A stretch of DNA of 64,000 nt. It comes from Streptomyces sp. DH-12. GTDB taxonomy: Bacteria > Actinomycetota > Actinomycetes > Streptomycetales > Streptomycetaceae. The notes below the pieces were generated by a model that ran no database searches, had not been told where the DNA came from, and saw only the letters and a program-made list of their open reading frames with translations. Of this stretch, positions 1-7,723 are shown in pieces. The position numbers and the translations under genes were made by a program. The stretch covers positions 2,108,001 through 2,172,000 of the forward strand of contig NZ_PPFB01000001.1 in assembly GCF_002899455.1 (NCBI RefSeq), given 5' to 3'. Every line of letters starts with the position of its first letter. The first letter of the stretch is position 1.

Positions 1-1
1 C

Positions 2-1015
2 ACCGGAAACCTGGTCAGCCGCCAGCTGGCCCTCACCGACGAACTGCAGGACGCCTTCGGGCACGACGAGGAGCTTCTCGCCCGGTTGATGCGATCCGAC
101 CAGTTGACGGTGGGTATGCGGCGGCAGATCGAGAACCTGCTCATCCTGGCAGGTGGGGAGATCCCCGATCCGCACACCGAGCCCATGCGCGTCGCCGACC
201 TGCTGCGCGAAGCCGCCGCGGAGGTCGAGGACTTCCGGCGGATCGAGCGCCAGGCCCTGGACGAGATCAGCGTGGCACCGCGGGTGATCAGCGAGATCAG
301 CCACCTCTTGGCAGAACTCCTGGACAACGCCACCCGGTTCTCCCCGCCGCAGTCGAAGGTGGTCATCCGTGCCGAACTGGTGACGGACGGGCTGTCGGTC
401 GAGATCGAGGACCGCGGGCCTCGGGTGACCGCCGCGACCTACGAGGAGATGAACGGGCGTCTGCACTCGGCCCCGCCGTATTCCGTCCTGGCGGAGAACG
501 CGCACCGGCTCGGACTCTTCGTGGTCGGCCACATCGCCGAACAGCTCGGGGCCACAGTGACGCTGCGCCGCTCGGTATACGGGGGGACGTCGGCCGTGGT
601 GATCCTTCCCAAGGAACTCCTTGTGCCGACCGAACCGGTCCGGGCGGGAAAGGAAGCGCCGCGCGCGGCGGCGATGCCCGCCCCGGCACCGGGCCCGTTC
701 GACGAACGCAAGCCCGAACTGGTCCTGCACGCGAGGACCGGGTCGGCCGGCCGTAGGACGCCGGAGCGCTTGCCCCAGCGGCCGGTGGAGAGCAAGCCGT
801 CGGTTCCTTCCCCGACACGGAACGGTGACGCGAAGCCGGCCCTCCCCGAGCGGATCCCACAGGCTCACATCGCCGAGCAGCTCCGCGCGCCGTACGCACC
901 GGAGACCGGCGTCCATCAGGATGCGGCGACACCCGAAGAAGTGGCCGACGCCTGGGCGGACTACGAACACGGGACTCAGACAGTGGAAGAAGAACTCCGA
1001 CAGGATCAGCCATGA
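2..1015 (+). CDS. cvnA: Conservon sensor-kinase-like protein CvnA, 5' truncated by the window edge
   Basis: The frame is open from base 2, so only the C-terminal part (about 337 residues) is present. It carries an HATPase_c domain: the N box LAELLDNATRFSPP, the G1-like box EIEDRGPR and the later GLFVVGHIAEQLGA segment. A proline-rich low-complexity tail of roughly 100 residues follows. The pre-ATPase stretch (LLARLMRSD followed by GMRRQIENLLILAG) is typical of the nitrate/nitrite-sensor-like kinases that head Streptomyces conservons. These lack a classical response regulator and are thought to signal to the downstream Roadblock, DUF742 and GTPase proteins at the membrane. The stop overlaps the cvnB start (ATGA), as expected for one operon. 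The N-terminal sensor and membrane segments lie outside the window. Confidence 0.9.
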   Translation, partial: TGNLVSRQLALTDELQDAFGHDEELLARLMRSDQLTVGMRRQIENLLILAGGEIPDPHTEPMRVADLLREAAAEVEDFRRIERQALDEISVAPRVISEISHLLAELLDNATRFSPPQSKVVIRAELVTDGLSVEIEDRGPRVTAATYEEMNGRLHSAPPYSVLAENAHRLGLFVVGHIAEQLGATVTLRRSVYGGTSAVVILPKELLVPTEPVRAGKEAPRAAAMPAPAPGPFDERKPELVLHARTGSAGRRTPERLPQRPVESKPSVPSPTRNGDAKPALPERIPQAHIAEQLRAPYAPETGVHQDAATPEEVADAWADYEHGTQTVEEELRQDQP

Positions 1016-1413
1016 CGACAACGAACGACATGATCTACAGCGTCCTGGACAACAACCTGAGCAGGATCGCCGGCATCCAGGGAGCCGTGCTCCTGTCCAA
1101 CGACGGGATCAAGCTCAGCTCGTACGAGCTGGAACGGGACCAGGCGGAGCGCATAGCCGCCGCGTCCTCCGGCATCGCCTCCACGATGAAGGCGATATCC
1201 AGGGAGGTCGACGGCGGCCGGGTGATCCGCCAGCTGGTCGAGATGGACGACTGCTATCTCTGCATCGTCGGGTGCGGGGAGGGCAGCACGCTCATCGTGG
1301 TGACCTCCCGCAAGGCGCGGCTGGGGGAGCTGGGCGGTGAAGCCGTGCGCACCGCCCAGGCGCTCGGTGAGTGGCTGAGCACACCTGATCGCGGCCAGGC
1401 GCAGCCGTCGTAA
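1012..1413 (+). CDS. cvnB: Roadblock/LC7 domain protein CvnB
   Basis: 133 residues that form a single Roadblock/LC7 fold, seen in the pattern NLSRIAGIQGAVLLSNDGI near the N-terminus and the CYLCIVGCGEGSTLIVV strand pair later. In conservons this small protein is the second member and is thought to act with the kinase-like CvnA and the GTPase CvnD in a membrane-linked, eukaryote-like G-protein switch. ATG overlaps the cvnA stop by 4 bp, and its TAA shares one base with the cvnC ATG, so translation is coupled on both sides. Family length is normal. The specific signal is not evident. Confidence 0.92.
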   Translation: MTTTNDMIYSVLDNNLSRIAGIQGAVLLSNDGIKLSSYELERDQAERIAAASSGIASTMKAISREVDGGRVIRQLVEMDDCYLCIVGCGEGSTLIVVTSRKARLGELGGEAVRTAQALGEWLSTPDRGQAQPS

Positions 1414-1784
1414 TGGCGGACGAGCCCAGGCCGCGAGAGGGGGGCCACCGCCGGACGCGGCTGTACGCGCTGACCGATGGACGTACGGCGGCTGCACACA
1501 CCGCCCTCACCATGGACACCACGATCACGGCGGTGGCCGCCGCGGACGGCTACGGCGGCCTGCCCAGCGAGTGGCAGGCCATCCTCGCGATGTGCTCGCC
1601 TCCGGGCGGCCTGGCGGTCGCCGAGATCGCGGCGCGCATGCACATCCGCCTCACTCCCATGACGCTTCTTCTCGGCGAACTCGCGGATCGGGGGCTGATC
1701 GAGCACCGGCCACCCCTGGAAGGGGCCGAGACCACCAATGTCCACCTGCTCATGAGAATCAGGGACAACCTTGCCTGGATATGA
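1413..1784 (+). CDS. cvnC: DUF742 protein CvnC
   Basis: 123 residues of the DUF742 family. Landmarks are an N-terminal RTRLYALTDGRT segment and the C-terminal winged-helix-like part, in which LAVAEIAARMHI and LLGELADRGLIEHRP are characteristic. DUF742 is the third conservon protein. Its biochemical role is unsettled and a small interaction or helix-turn-helix-like domain is suspected. The start shares one base with the cvnB stop. The 3' end overlaps the cvnD start by 14 bp, so all four genes appear to form one transcript. Confidence 0.9.
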   Translation: MADEPRPREGGHRRTRLYALTDGRTAAAHTALTMDTTITAVAAADGYGGLPSEWQAILAMCSPPGGLAVAEIAARMHIRLTPMTLLLGELADRGLIEHRPPLEGAETTNVHLLMRIRDNLAWI

Positions 1785-2361
1785 CACCCCTGCCCAGGGA
1801 GCGGACCCCGTCAAGATCCTCATCGCTGGGGGATTCGGCGTCGGCAAGACGACGCTGATCGAGACGGTCTCCGAGATCGAGCCGTTGCGTACCGAGGAGC
1901 GGCTGACGAGCGCGGGCGTCGGCGTCGACGACCTCGACGGCATCGAGTCCAAGGCGGCTACCACCGTCGCGATGGACTTCGGCCGCATCACCCTCACCGA
2001 CGCACAGGTCGTGCTCTACCTGTTCGGCACACCTGGCCAGGAGCGCTTCTGGTTCATGTGGGACGACCTGCTGAACGGGGCACTCGGGGCGATTGTCCTT
2101 GTCGACACACGACGCCTCGACCGCAGTTTCCCGGCCGTCGACTTCTTCGAGAACCGAGGGCTTCCGTTCGTGGTCGCCGCGAACTGTTTCCACGGCGAAC
2201 AGCTCTACACCGCCGAGGAGATCAGGGCGGCGCTGCATCTGCGTGACCCGAACACACCCATCCACTTGCTCGATGCCCGCTCCCGTGACGACGCGCGCGG
2301 TGCGCTGCTCTCGCTTCTGGACATGCTCATCGCCAAAGCCGGGGTCGCGGCGACCGGCTGA
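1771..2361 (+). CDS. cvnD: Conservon GTPase CvnD
   Basis: 196 residues with a clear P-loop, GGFGVGKTT, about residue 21, followed by the conservon signature [20 protein letters not shown] and a Rab/Ras-like [13 protein letters not shown] switch. This is the Rab-like GTPase or ATP/GTP-binding member of the conservon. The chosen start is TTG at 1771, overlapping cvnC by 14 bp; no in-frame ATG or GTG lies nearby to compete. It would be the effector switch of the CvnA-D complex. Which of the many Streptomyces conservons this is cannot be told without the rest of cvnA. Confidence 0.9.
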   Translation: MPGYDTPAQGADPVKILIAGGFGVGKTTLIETVSEIEPLRTEERLTSAGVGVDDLDGIESKAATTVAMDFGRITLTDAQVVLYLFGTPGQERFWFMWDDLLNGALGAIVLVDTRRLDRSFPAVDFFENRGLPFVVAANCFHGEQLYTAEEIRAALHLRDPNTPIHLLDARSRDDARGALLSLLDMLIAKAGVAATG

Positions 2362-2736
2362 CTTCGGCCTGACACGTGGTGGCGTGGAGGTTCACGACCG
2401 CGACCGTGGGCCCGGTCCGGGCCGCCGCGGCGTCGGCCGTCGAGGAATGCCGGCCGGTACCAGCCATCGTCCTCGTACTCGAACCAGCCGTCGTCGAGGA
2501 ACGCCTCTCGCGGCACGGCCCGGACCGAGCTGAGCCGGTTTTCGTAGCGGCCCTGAAGCCGGGCATGATTGATCCGGCAGACGGGAAGCACAGCTCTGAT
2601 GCCTGCACCCCGGAAGTACGCGCCGAGTCGGCGGCCGTCCCGGTGACTTCATCGGTGACCGAACCGTCAACTCCGTCATCCAACCTGTTGGGCGTCCCAC
2701 AACACACCTCTCTGATCAGGAGCGTTGCTACGACTG
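2362..2736. other. Gene-free stretch downstream of cvnD
   Basis: No convincing complete gene. The minus strand around 2400-2580 reads as a protein-like patch containing [17 protein letters not shown] without a proper start, domain match or stop structure. It may be a fragment of a decayed gene. The stretch leads straight into the transposase remnant and marks the start of the rearranged region. Confidence 0.4.
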
Positions 2737-2992
2737 GTTGAACCCGGTCAATACGTGTCCATTCGCTGTGGCGAGCGCCTGATCGAGGCTGGCGCGACCG
2801 CGTCGGTCGGCTCTGTCGCCGACAGTTACGACAACGCGATGGCCGGGGCCCTGGCGAGACACCGACCAGGTCGGACGTGCCGTCGTCCGATGGGTCGGCT
2901 TGTACAACACCGAACGCCTGCACTCCGCCCTCGACTCCCCGCCGCCCGAAGAATCCGAGGCCCAGCACCACCGATCCCGGGCATCCGACTGA
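2737..2992 (+). pseudogene. Remnant of an IS3-family transposase (OrfB C-terminal part)
   Basis: The frame at 2737 reads GQYVSIRCGERLIEAGA then SVADSYDNAMAGAL, the rve integrase-core region around the last catalytic acidic residue of IS3-family OrfB. After about 2845 the match continues one frame over as WRDTDQVGRAVVRWVGLYNT followed by ERLHSALDSPPPEE, ending in TGA at 2992. Between the two halves the usual residues (around NGLYKAELI in intact copies) are missing. The copy therefore lost its 5' end, carries an internal deletion and is frameshifted. No terminal inverted repeats or target duplication were found. It is inactive debris indicating past transposition at this junction. Confidence 0.82.
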
Positions 2993-3040
2993 CCCGCGCC
3001 ATCCGGTCCTAGCACGACCACCTCACACTCCGTCAGGAAC

Positions 3041-3305
3041 AGCGTCGAACGAGCGTCAAGACATTTCTTGAACCTCTCCCTGACGGAGTTGAGCAGAGCG
3101 TTCTGGACTCACGCTCTAGTTGTGAAACCGCAGGTGAGCCACGCGGCGACTACCTACAACAGGCTCCACGCGGTGAACTTCGGGAAACAGGTCGAGCACC
3201 ACCGGCCACATCTGGAAAACACAAGAAAGCCGCAGGTCAGAGTCCCTTTGCAGCAGGCTCCAGGATCGCCACGCACTCCACGTGGTGCGTCATCGGAAAG
3301 ATGTC
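3041..3305. repeat. Left copy of a ~250 bp imperfect direct repeat
   Basis: This segment aligns along its length with 7790-8031. Shared blocks are the AGCGTC-GAGCGTCAAG start, the TTCT--GAAC-CCTCT block, the GAA-CCGCAGGT block, the 15-mer GAAACAGGTCGAGCA (3184 and 7921), and a 31-bp identical run within the methyltransferase 3' end (about 3270-3300 against 7991-8021). The two copies are clearly diverged outside these blocks. A further partial copy of the first 20 bp lies at 3380-3399. The pair brackets the accessory genes between 3.3 and 7.8 kb. Confidence 0.75.
3237..3305 (-). pseudogene. Broken-off C-terminal end of an m5U RNA methyltransferase gene
   Basis: Read on the minus strand, this gives DIFPMTHHVECVAILEPAAK plus GL and a stop. 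It is nearly the same as the last 22 residues of the intact methyltransferase encoded at 7962-9290 (DLFPMTHHVECVAILESASK, GL, stop). Nothing of the rest of that gene precedes it. The stop and the bases after it also match the intact locus. The most economical reading is that the 3' end of the methyltransferase gene was duplicated when the intervening DNA was inserted or exchanged. The substitutions between copies show the event is not recent, or that the left tail came from another strain. Confidence 0.8.
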
Positions 3306-3615
3306 GGTCCGCGACTGCTACGAGAAAGGCCAGGTCAAGGCGGGTTTCTCGGATCGCCGTGTCGCGTGTGGGTGCCTTGAGCGTCGAACGAGCGTCACGG
3401 TCGACAGATTAGTCATGAGGGAGAGCCGTCGACCGGACCCCGTCCTGCCGAGGACCACGAAGCGTGCTGCCGGTGATTCGCGGCATGTCGTTCCGTCCCC
3501 GGGAACGGTGCTACGGCAGGTAATCGGACACAGGCGAAATCGGTCGTACGCTCCATCCGCAGGCGCGGGCAAGCCTGCGGACAACAGCCTCAGCCTCGGA
3601 TGTGAGACTGGGGGA

Positions 3616-4236
3616 ATGCTCATATCATTCTTGACCGCCGTCGGTGTCCTGGCTGTGCTGACCATGGTGCCCGGGCCGGACATGGCCGTCGTGACCAAAC
3701 GGGCCGTCGCCTCCGGCTGGCAGGACGGCCTACGGACAGTGGGCGGGATCACTGCGGGACTGGTGCTCTGGGGCGTGCTCGCGGTGGCCGGCCTCGCCGC
3801 CGTCCTGGCCGCGTCCGCCACCGCGTACACGGTGGTCAAGCTGGTCGGCGCGGCCTACCTCGTCTTCCTCGGCGTCCAGGCGTTGCGCCAGAGTCGTCGC
3901 GACCGGTCGCAGGCGCCGGCAGCGGCCCCCGCCCTGCCTCGCGGCAACCCCTGGCGGACCGGTCTGGTGAGCAACGTCTTGAATCCCAAGATCGCCGTGT
4001 TCTACACGGGTCTCCTGCCAACGCTGGCCCCGGCCGGACTGTCTCCCCACAGCGGCATGGCCCTGCTGGTCCTCGTACACGCGGTGCTCACCGCGGTCTG
4101 GCTCGGCGCATACGTTCTGCTGCTCTCCAAGGCTCGTTCCCTCTTCGAAAAGCCAGCCGTACGCCGGGGCATGGACCGTGCCACTGGGGCGGTACTGATC
4201 GGATTCGGACTGAAGGTCGCCACGACCCAGCCTTGA
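3616..4236 (+). CDS. LysE-family amino-acid exporter
   Basis: 206 residues with the LysE/RhtB topology of about five to six membrane segments. The N-terminal signature VPGPDMAVVTKRAVASGWQ falls at about residues 18-36, followed by GITAGLVLWGVL, and the family core NPKIAVFYTGLLP lies near residue 120. Family members export amino acids or related small molecules by proton exchange. ATG 3616 is chosen although the frame is open further upstream, because hydrophobic segment 1 begins right there and a GGGGGA ribosome site sits just before it. It is a stand-alone gene in the accessory region. The substrate cannot be predicted. Confidence 0.9.
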   Translation: MLISFLTAVGVLAVLTMVPGPDMAVVTKRAVASGWQDGLRTVGGITAGLVLWGVLAVAGLAAVLAASATAYTVVKLVGAAYLVFLGVQALRQSRRDRSQAPAAAPALPRGNPWRTGLVSNVLNPKIAVFYTGLLPTLAPAGLSPHSGMALLVLVHAVLTAVWLGAYVLLLSKARSLFEKPAVRRGMDRATGAVLIGFGLKVATTQP

Positions 4237-4407
4237 GTTCTCCTGGTGCGACTTGCACATCGGGCCACGGGTCCTGCACCCGACATAGCTGTCGACGACA
4301 CCGGTCCGTACCACCCACGCGGGAGCGTCGGGAACACCGCGGCCGGAACGCTGACAGGCTCTCCCCGGCTGTCCGACCACCGCGCCCGCCCCGAGAGGAA
4401 CAGCACG

Positions 4408-4614
4408 ATGACGAACGATGACGACCCGGTAGGTCAATCTGCGGTACCGCGGGCTGATCATGCTCCGGGCGTCCGCTCTGAAGAGGGCCGAGTTCGAACG
4501 GGGCGTACGCATACCGCATACCTGGTGGCAGGCGGGACCGACGAAAAGAGCAAGGGCCTTCGGGAAGAGGGCGCGCGGACAGCACGCCTTTCAACGAAAA
4601 GGAGCGTGCCCTGA
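4408..4614 (+). CDS. Possible small hypothetical protein
   Basis: 68-codon frame starting ATG 4408 behind GAGAGGAACAGC, with a charged, low-hydrophobicity product rich in Arg, Glu and Gly. No family is recognised. Its stop overlaps the start of the next small ORF, and the AAAAGGAG ribosome site of that ORF lies inside this frame. It may be real and translationally coupled, or only the leader of the next ORF. Confidence 0.35.
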   Translation: MTNDDDPVGQSAVPRADHAPGVRSEEGRVRTGRTHTAYLVAGGTDEKSKGLREEGARTARLSTKRSVP

Positions 4615-4778
4615 TCACCCTCACCGACCAGTCCACACGCCGGGTCGAAGTGGACGCCGACGTCATGGAGCACCTCGAGCGTCTGTTCGGCGAAACCCAG
4701 ACGGGTGAGGCGGTCGCCACTTTCGCGGCGTACAACCTGGTCTCCCGCTCCCTGGTGGCGCTGGCGCTGGCCATCTGA
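4611..4778 (+). CDS. Small hypothetical protein with an apparent CTG start
   Basis: 55 codons reading ITLTDQSTRRVEVDADVMEH, then LERLFGETQTGEAVATFAAY and a hydrophobic end SRSLVALALAI. Composition and codon third positions look fully coding, and the C-terminal helix could touch the membrane. No ATG, GTG or TTG is in frame upstream. A strong AAGGAG (4599-4604) sits 6 bases before CTG 4611, which is the only sensible start. Either CTG is used or a former GTG/ATG was mutated. No family name is assigned. Confidence 0.55.
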   Translation: MITLTDQSTRRVEVDADVMEHLERLFGETQTGEAVATFAAYNLVSRSLVALALAI

Positions 4779-4947
4779 CCGCGGCGGCGCCCAGGCGCCA
4801 CATCACATACCGGCCGCCGGCATCGCGGTGGTGGGTACGGGCGCGCCTGACCGGTGTCGAAAGTGGCGCGGTCGAGCATCCTTCCCCGGACCCGGGGTCG
4901 GAGACGGCCGCTCGCAGCGCCGGGGGAAACGTCCCCATCGAGCATCC

Positions 4948-5028
4948 TCCGAGCGTCAAGGATCGCCGAACGACCCTCTGAGGGCTTCGCTCTTGCGAGG
5001 CTCCTCGCTCACGAACCCGCAGGTCAGC
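4948..5028. repeat. Middle copy of the ~80 bp interspersed repeat
   Basis: Starts TCCGAGCGTCAAG and ends in the 19-mer CACGAACCCGCAGGTCAGC (5010-5028), which is identical at 7858-7876. A matching 33-bp front half lies at 4948-4980 and 7797-7829, and the whole unit has almost the same length in both places. A diverged copy lies at 3041-3137. The centre of this copy can form a short hairpin (GCTTCGC-TCTT-GCGAGGC, 4984-5001, one G-T pair). The repeat ends exactly where homology to the FtsX-type permease fragment begins. Confidence 0.7.
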
Positions 5029-5030
5029 CT

Positions 5031-5627
5031 TGTGTCCCCTTCGACGAAGCCATGCCAGGGGTGGGTGTTCACCCAGTTCTGGCCTGTGATGTCGTCGGTG
5101 AAGAGGGTGTCCGCCAGGCTCTGTGCCGCGTCGGGGTCGGACAGCTTGATGTTCAACAGGTACAGGGGGGACGCGTCGTCGGCTGCCGCGAGGACGTCGT
5201 CGATGGTGAGCCAGATGCGGCCGCCACCGTCGGAAGGTCCCGGGTCCGCGGCCCAGTTGCCGTTCGGGTACACGCCGGTGGCTGCGCTGATGGCCGTACC
5301 GAGGACTGGGTAGTCCCGGCCGCCGATAGTGACACGGTCTCCGGCACGCACGCCCAGTACCTGGGCGAAGCCGCGTTCGAGCACCGCGCCGCCACTGCGG
5401 ATCCACGTGCCGGAGGTCACCAGCGGCCGGTCCACGGCGGCCGCCGTGTGCTCGCGCCCTTCGACCGCGGTGTTCTCGGTGTGCCCGTGTGCGCGGACGG
5501 TGGCGGAGAACCCGGGGACCGGGTCGGCGACCCTGTCCACGCCGGGGGCGTCCGCGACACGTCGGGCCAGGGCGGCAGGGTCCGTGGCGGCGGTGACGGC
5601 CGTGATGTCGGGCCCGCTGTGGTCTCG
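5031..5627 (-). pseudogene. Internal fragment of an FtsX-family ABC-transporter permease
   Basis: On the minus strand, directly after the stop of the DUF3500 gene and in the same frame, about 195 residues read as the extracytoplasmic MacB-like/FtsX domain. Recognisable pieces are GPDITAVTAATDPAALARRV, VLGVRAGDRVTIGGRDYPV and GRIWLTIDDVLAAA. Both the N-terminal membrane helix and the three C-terminal FtsX helices are absent. At its 3' side the sequence passes into the interspersed repeat (LTCGFV and onward), which supplies an unrelated tail and stop at 4956. No start codon with a ribosome site is apparent. It is a remnant of a gene cut at both ends. Confidence 0.78.
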
Positions 5628-7025
5628 TCAGTGATCGGTCTCCAGGTGGAGCCTGAGCAGGTCTACGCCGTAGTCGTTGCCGTTGGGCGTGCGGATAATG
5701 GTGTGGATGTGCTGCTGGGTGGGGGTGCCGCCCATGCCCATGCCCATGCCCATGCCGCCACCGCCCGGGCCGCCGCTCGGCATACCGGTGGGCTGCCCGC
5801 TCGGCATGCCGGACGGCCCGCCGCTTGGGGCGCCACCGCCGCCGCCCATCTGGGCGTTCTCGCCGTAGGCCAGCGGGGACTGGGCGTCGTACTCGATGAG
5901 CACGACCGGGCTGTGCACCCGGTAGTAGAAGGCGGAGGAGTCCTTGGTCTCGCCGATCCAGTAGAAGTACGTGTCGTCGAGGTGCTCCTCCACCTCCTTC
6001 ATCTTCACCGCGGCGTGGCCGTCGTCCATGTAGCCGACGTAGACGCCGACCAGGTCGAGCAGTTTCTGGCGTTGGGCGGAGGTGAACTCCTTGGCGGCGA
6101 GTCCCTGGTAGGCCAGCTTCAGGTTGTCCTGGCCGGCCCCGGCGACCATGTTCGTGCCGCCCTTCTCGTCGGCGGAGATCACCTTCTCGCGCTGCGCCGA
6201 GGTCAGGGACCGCAGCAGGGCCAGGCCGGCCTTGGTCTCCGGCTTGAAGAGGGTGATCTTCTCGCCGTTGTACGTGGCCGAGGTCGGCTCCGAGCCCATG
6301 AAGGTCGGGGACATGACGACCTGGTCGCCGAGGACGAAGTAGTTGATGGCCACGTGGTGGCCCTCGTACTGGAAGCCCCAGGGCTTGGACGTGGACGGGG
6401 TTCCCATGAAGGTGAAGTAATAGTGCCCCTCGGTCAGCGTCTCCCTGCCGCCGCCGTTGTAGTCACCGAGGAACGCGTTGAGCTTCATGATGTTGCGGGT
6501 CTGGGCCAGCCCGTCGGCCGACAGAGCCGCACCGAGCAGCGCGTAACCGAGGTTCCGCTGCTTCTCGGTCAGATCGCCCATGCGGGCACCCTCGCGTTCG
6601 TAGCCGTCGACGTTGCTCCAGGCCAGCCACTCGTCGTCGTCCACATCGAACACCGACGCGCGGCGCACCTTGGTGCTCAGCCCGTCCAGGAACGCCTGCG
6701 CGGCCTTCACCACGGCATCCGTCGAAACACCGGTGGAGTGGATCGAGAACAGGTCGTCGACGACCTTGCCATCGGTGGTAACGCCCTTGAAGTCGGCGTA
6801 CTTCACCTCGGTGGCACTAGGACCCATGCCTCCGCCACCACCGGGCCCACCAGACGGCATTTCGCTCTGGGAACTGCCGGACGCGGAGCCACTCGTGTCG
6901 GACGCTCCGGCAGAACAACCGGTCATGGTCGCCACGGCGGCAGCGCCTCCCAACAGCAGAGAGCGGTTCATGAACCAGCGGCGCGTGCGCTCGGTGGCGG
7001 GGGTACGGGGTCGGTGTGCGTACAT
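5628..7025 (-). CDS. DUF3500 protein with a secretion signal (probable lipoprotein)
   Basis: 465 residues. The N-terminus has a twin-arginine-like TRRWFMNRSLLLGGAA followed by TMTGC at about residue 36, a plausible Tat-type lipoprotein signal. The body matches DUF3500: EGHHVAINYFVLGDQVVMSP about two-fifths along and the C-terminal DYGVDLLRLHLETDH. DUF3500 proteins are exported proteins of unknown activity with conserved His and Glu residues. Odd points are two Gly/Ser/Pro/Met-rich inserts, one after the signal and one near residue 400 that includes GMGMGMGMGG. A second possible start, Met at 6971, would remove the arginine pair. It stands alone between a Doc toxin and a permease fragment. Confidence 0.8.
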   Translation of the reverse strand: MYAHRPRTPATERTRRWFMNRSLLLGGAAAVATMTGCSAGASDTSGSASGSSQSEMPSGGPGGGGGMGPSATEVKYADFKGVTTDGKVVDDLFSIHSTGVSTDAVVKAAQAFLDGLSTKVRRASVFDVDDDEWLAWSNVDGYEREGARMGDLTEKQRNLGYALLGAALSADGLAQTRNIMKLNAFLGDYNGGGRETLTEGHYYFTFMGTPSTSKPWGFQYEGHHVAINYFVLGDQVVMSPTFMGSEPTSATYNGEKITLFKPETKAGLALLRSLTSAQREKVISADEKGGTNMVAGAGQDNLKLAYQGLAAKEFTSAQRQKLLDLVGVYVGYMDDGHAAVKMKEVEEHLDDTYFYWIGETKDSSAFYYRVHSPVVLIEYDAQSPLAYGENAQMGGGGGAPSGGPSGMPSGQPTGMPSGGPGGGGMGMGMGMGGTPTQQHIHTIIRTPNGNDYGVDLLRLHLETDH

Positions 7026-7132
7026 GTGTGTGACACCCGCCCAGGACTCTGATCTTTTCCTGAGACCTTCCTGTCAGGCGCCTATGAGATCGCGACGGTG
7101 ACAGCAGTCGAGGCTCCCCACGACGTCGAACG

Positions 7133-7525
7133 TCACGAAACGGGGAACCATGTCGAGAGGCGTTTGGCGATGACCGGTACCTCGATGTCGTCCTGCGCGA
7201 CGTCCTCGACGAACGGACCGGCCACGGAAACGGGCGGCGGCACGGTACTGGCGCTCACGCCGTTGAACCGCAGGAAGACGCGCATGGCGAGCCAGGCGGT
7301 GCGTTTGTTGCCGTCGATCAGCGCGTGATTGCGGGCGACGGAGTGCAGCAGCGCCGCCGCCTTCTCGTGCAGCGTGGGATACAGCTCGGCTCCGAACACG
7401 TTGGTCCGGGGCCGTTCAATCGCCGATACGAGAAGACCCATGTCACGCACACTGTGCTCGGTACCGTTGACCGCGCGGGCGATGGCCAGGATCTCGTCGA
7501 CCTGGAGGTAGCGCACGTTCGTCAC
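7133..7525 (-). CDS. Fic/Doc-family toxin
   Basis: 130 residues of the Doc branch of the Fic fold. The active-site motif HALIDGNKRTAW falls at about residues 66-77 (the HxFx(D/N)GNKR motif with Ala in place of Phe), and RYLQVDEILAIARAV near the N-terminus is typical of Doc. Fic enzymes transfer nucleotide-derived groups; Doc itself phosphorylates elongation factor EF-Tu and stops translation. The GTG start overlaps the antitoxin stop by 4 bp (GTGA), giving the usual antitoxin-first order. It lies in the accessory region bounded by direct repeats, so it may help stabilise that segment. Confidence 0.9.
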   Translation of the reverse strand: MTNVRYLQVDEILAIARAVNGTEHSVRDMGLLVSAIERPRTNVFGAELYPTLHEKAAALLHSVARNHALIDGNKRTAWLAMRVFLRFNGVSASTVPPPVSVAGPFVEDVAQDDIEVPVIAKRLSTWFPVS

Positions 7526-7716
7526 TTCAGGTAGTCCAAGATCTCCGCGTCACTGTCCATCAGCTCGGCCAGGACGTCATCGACCTTCAGCTCGGCCCGG
7601 TCTTGGGCCTCACGGATGGCCTCGATGGCAAGTTCCTGCTTGCTGCGACCCTCCCGACGAGCCCGCTCGGTGAGCTTCGCGTCAAGGTCGTCGGGGAGCC
7701 GGAGTGTCATCGCCAT
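7522..7716 (-). CDS. Ribbon-helix-helix antitoxin paired with the Doc toxin
   Basis: 64 residues. The N-terminal MAMTLRLPDDLDAKLTERAR and EGRSKQELAIEAIREAQ are a CopG/Arc-type ribbon-helix-helix DNA-binding domain. The acidic C-terminus (VDDVLAELMDSDAEILDYL) would be the toxin-neutralising part. The start is ATG 7714-7716, because the fold begins there and a perfect inverted repeat lies immediately upstream. Type II antitoxins of this kind usually repress their own operon together with the toxin. Confidence 0.88.
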   Translation of the reverse strand: MAMTLRLPDDLDAKLTERARREGRSKQELAIEAIREAQDRAELKVDDVLAELMDSDAEILDYLK

Positions 7717-7723
7717 ACACAGA

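Noticed and set aside
5010..5028. CACGAACCCGCAGG as a tRNA T-loop complement
   Set aside because: No acceptor, D or anticodon pairing around any of the copies.
5731..5760. Tandem repeats as a CRISPR array
   Set aside because: Six-base units without spacers inside a coding sequence.
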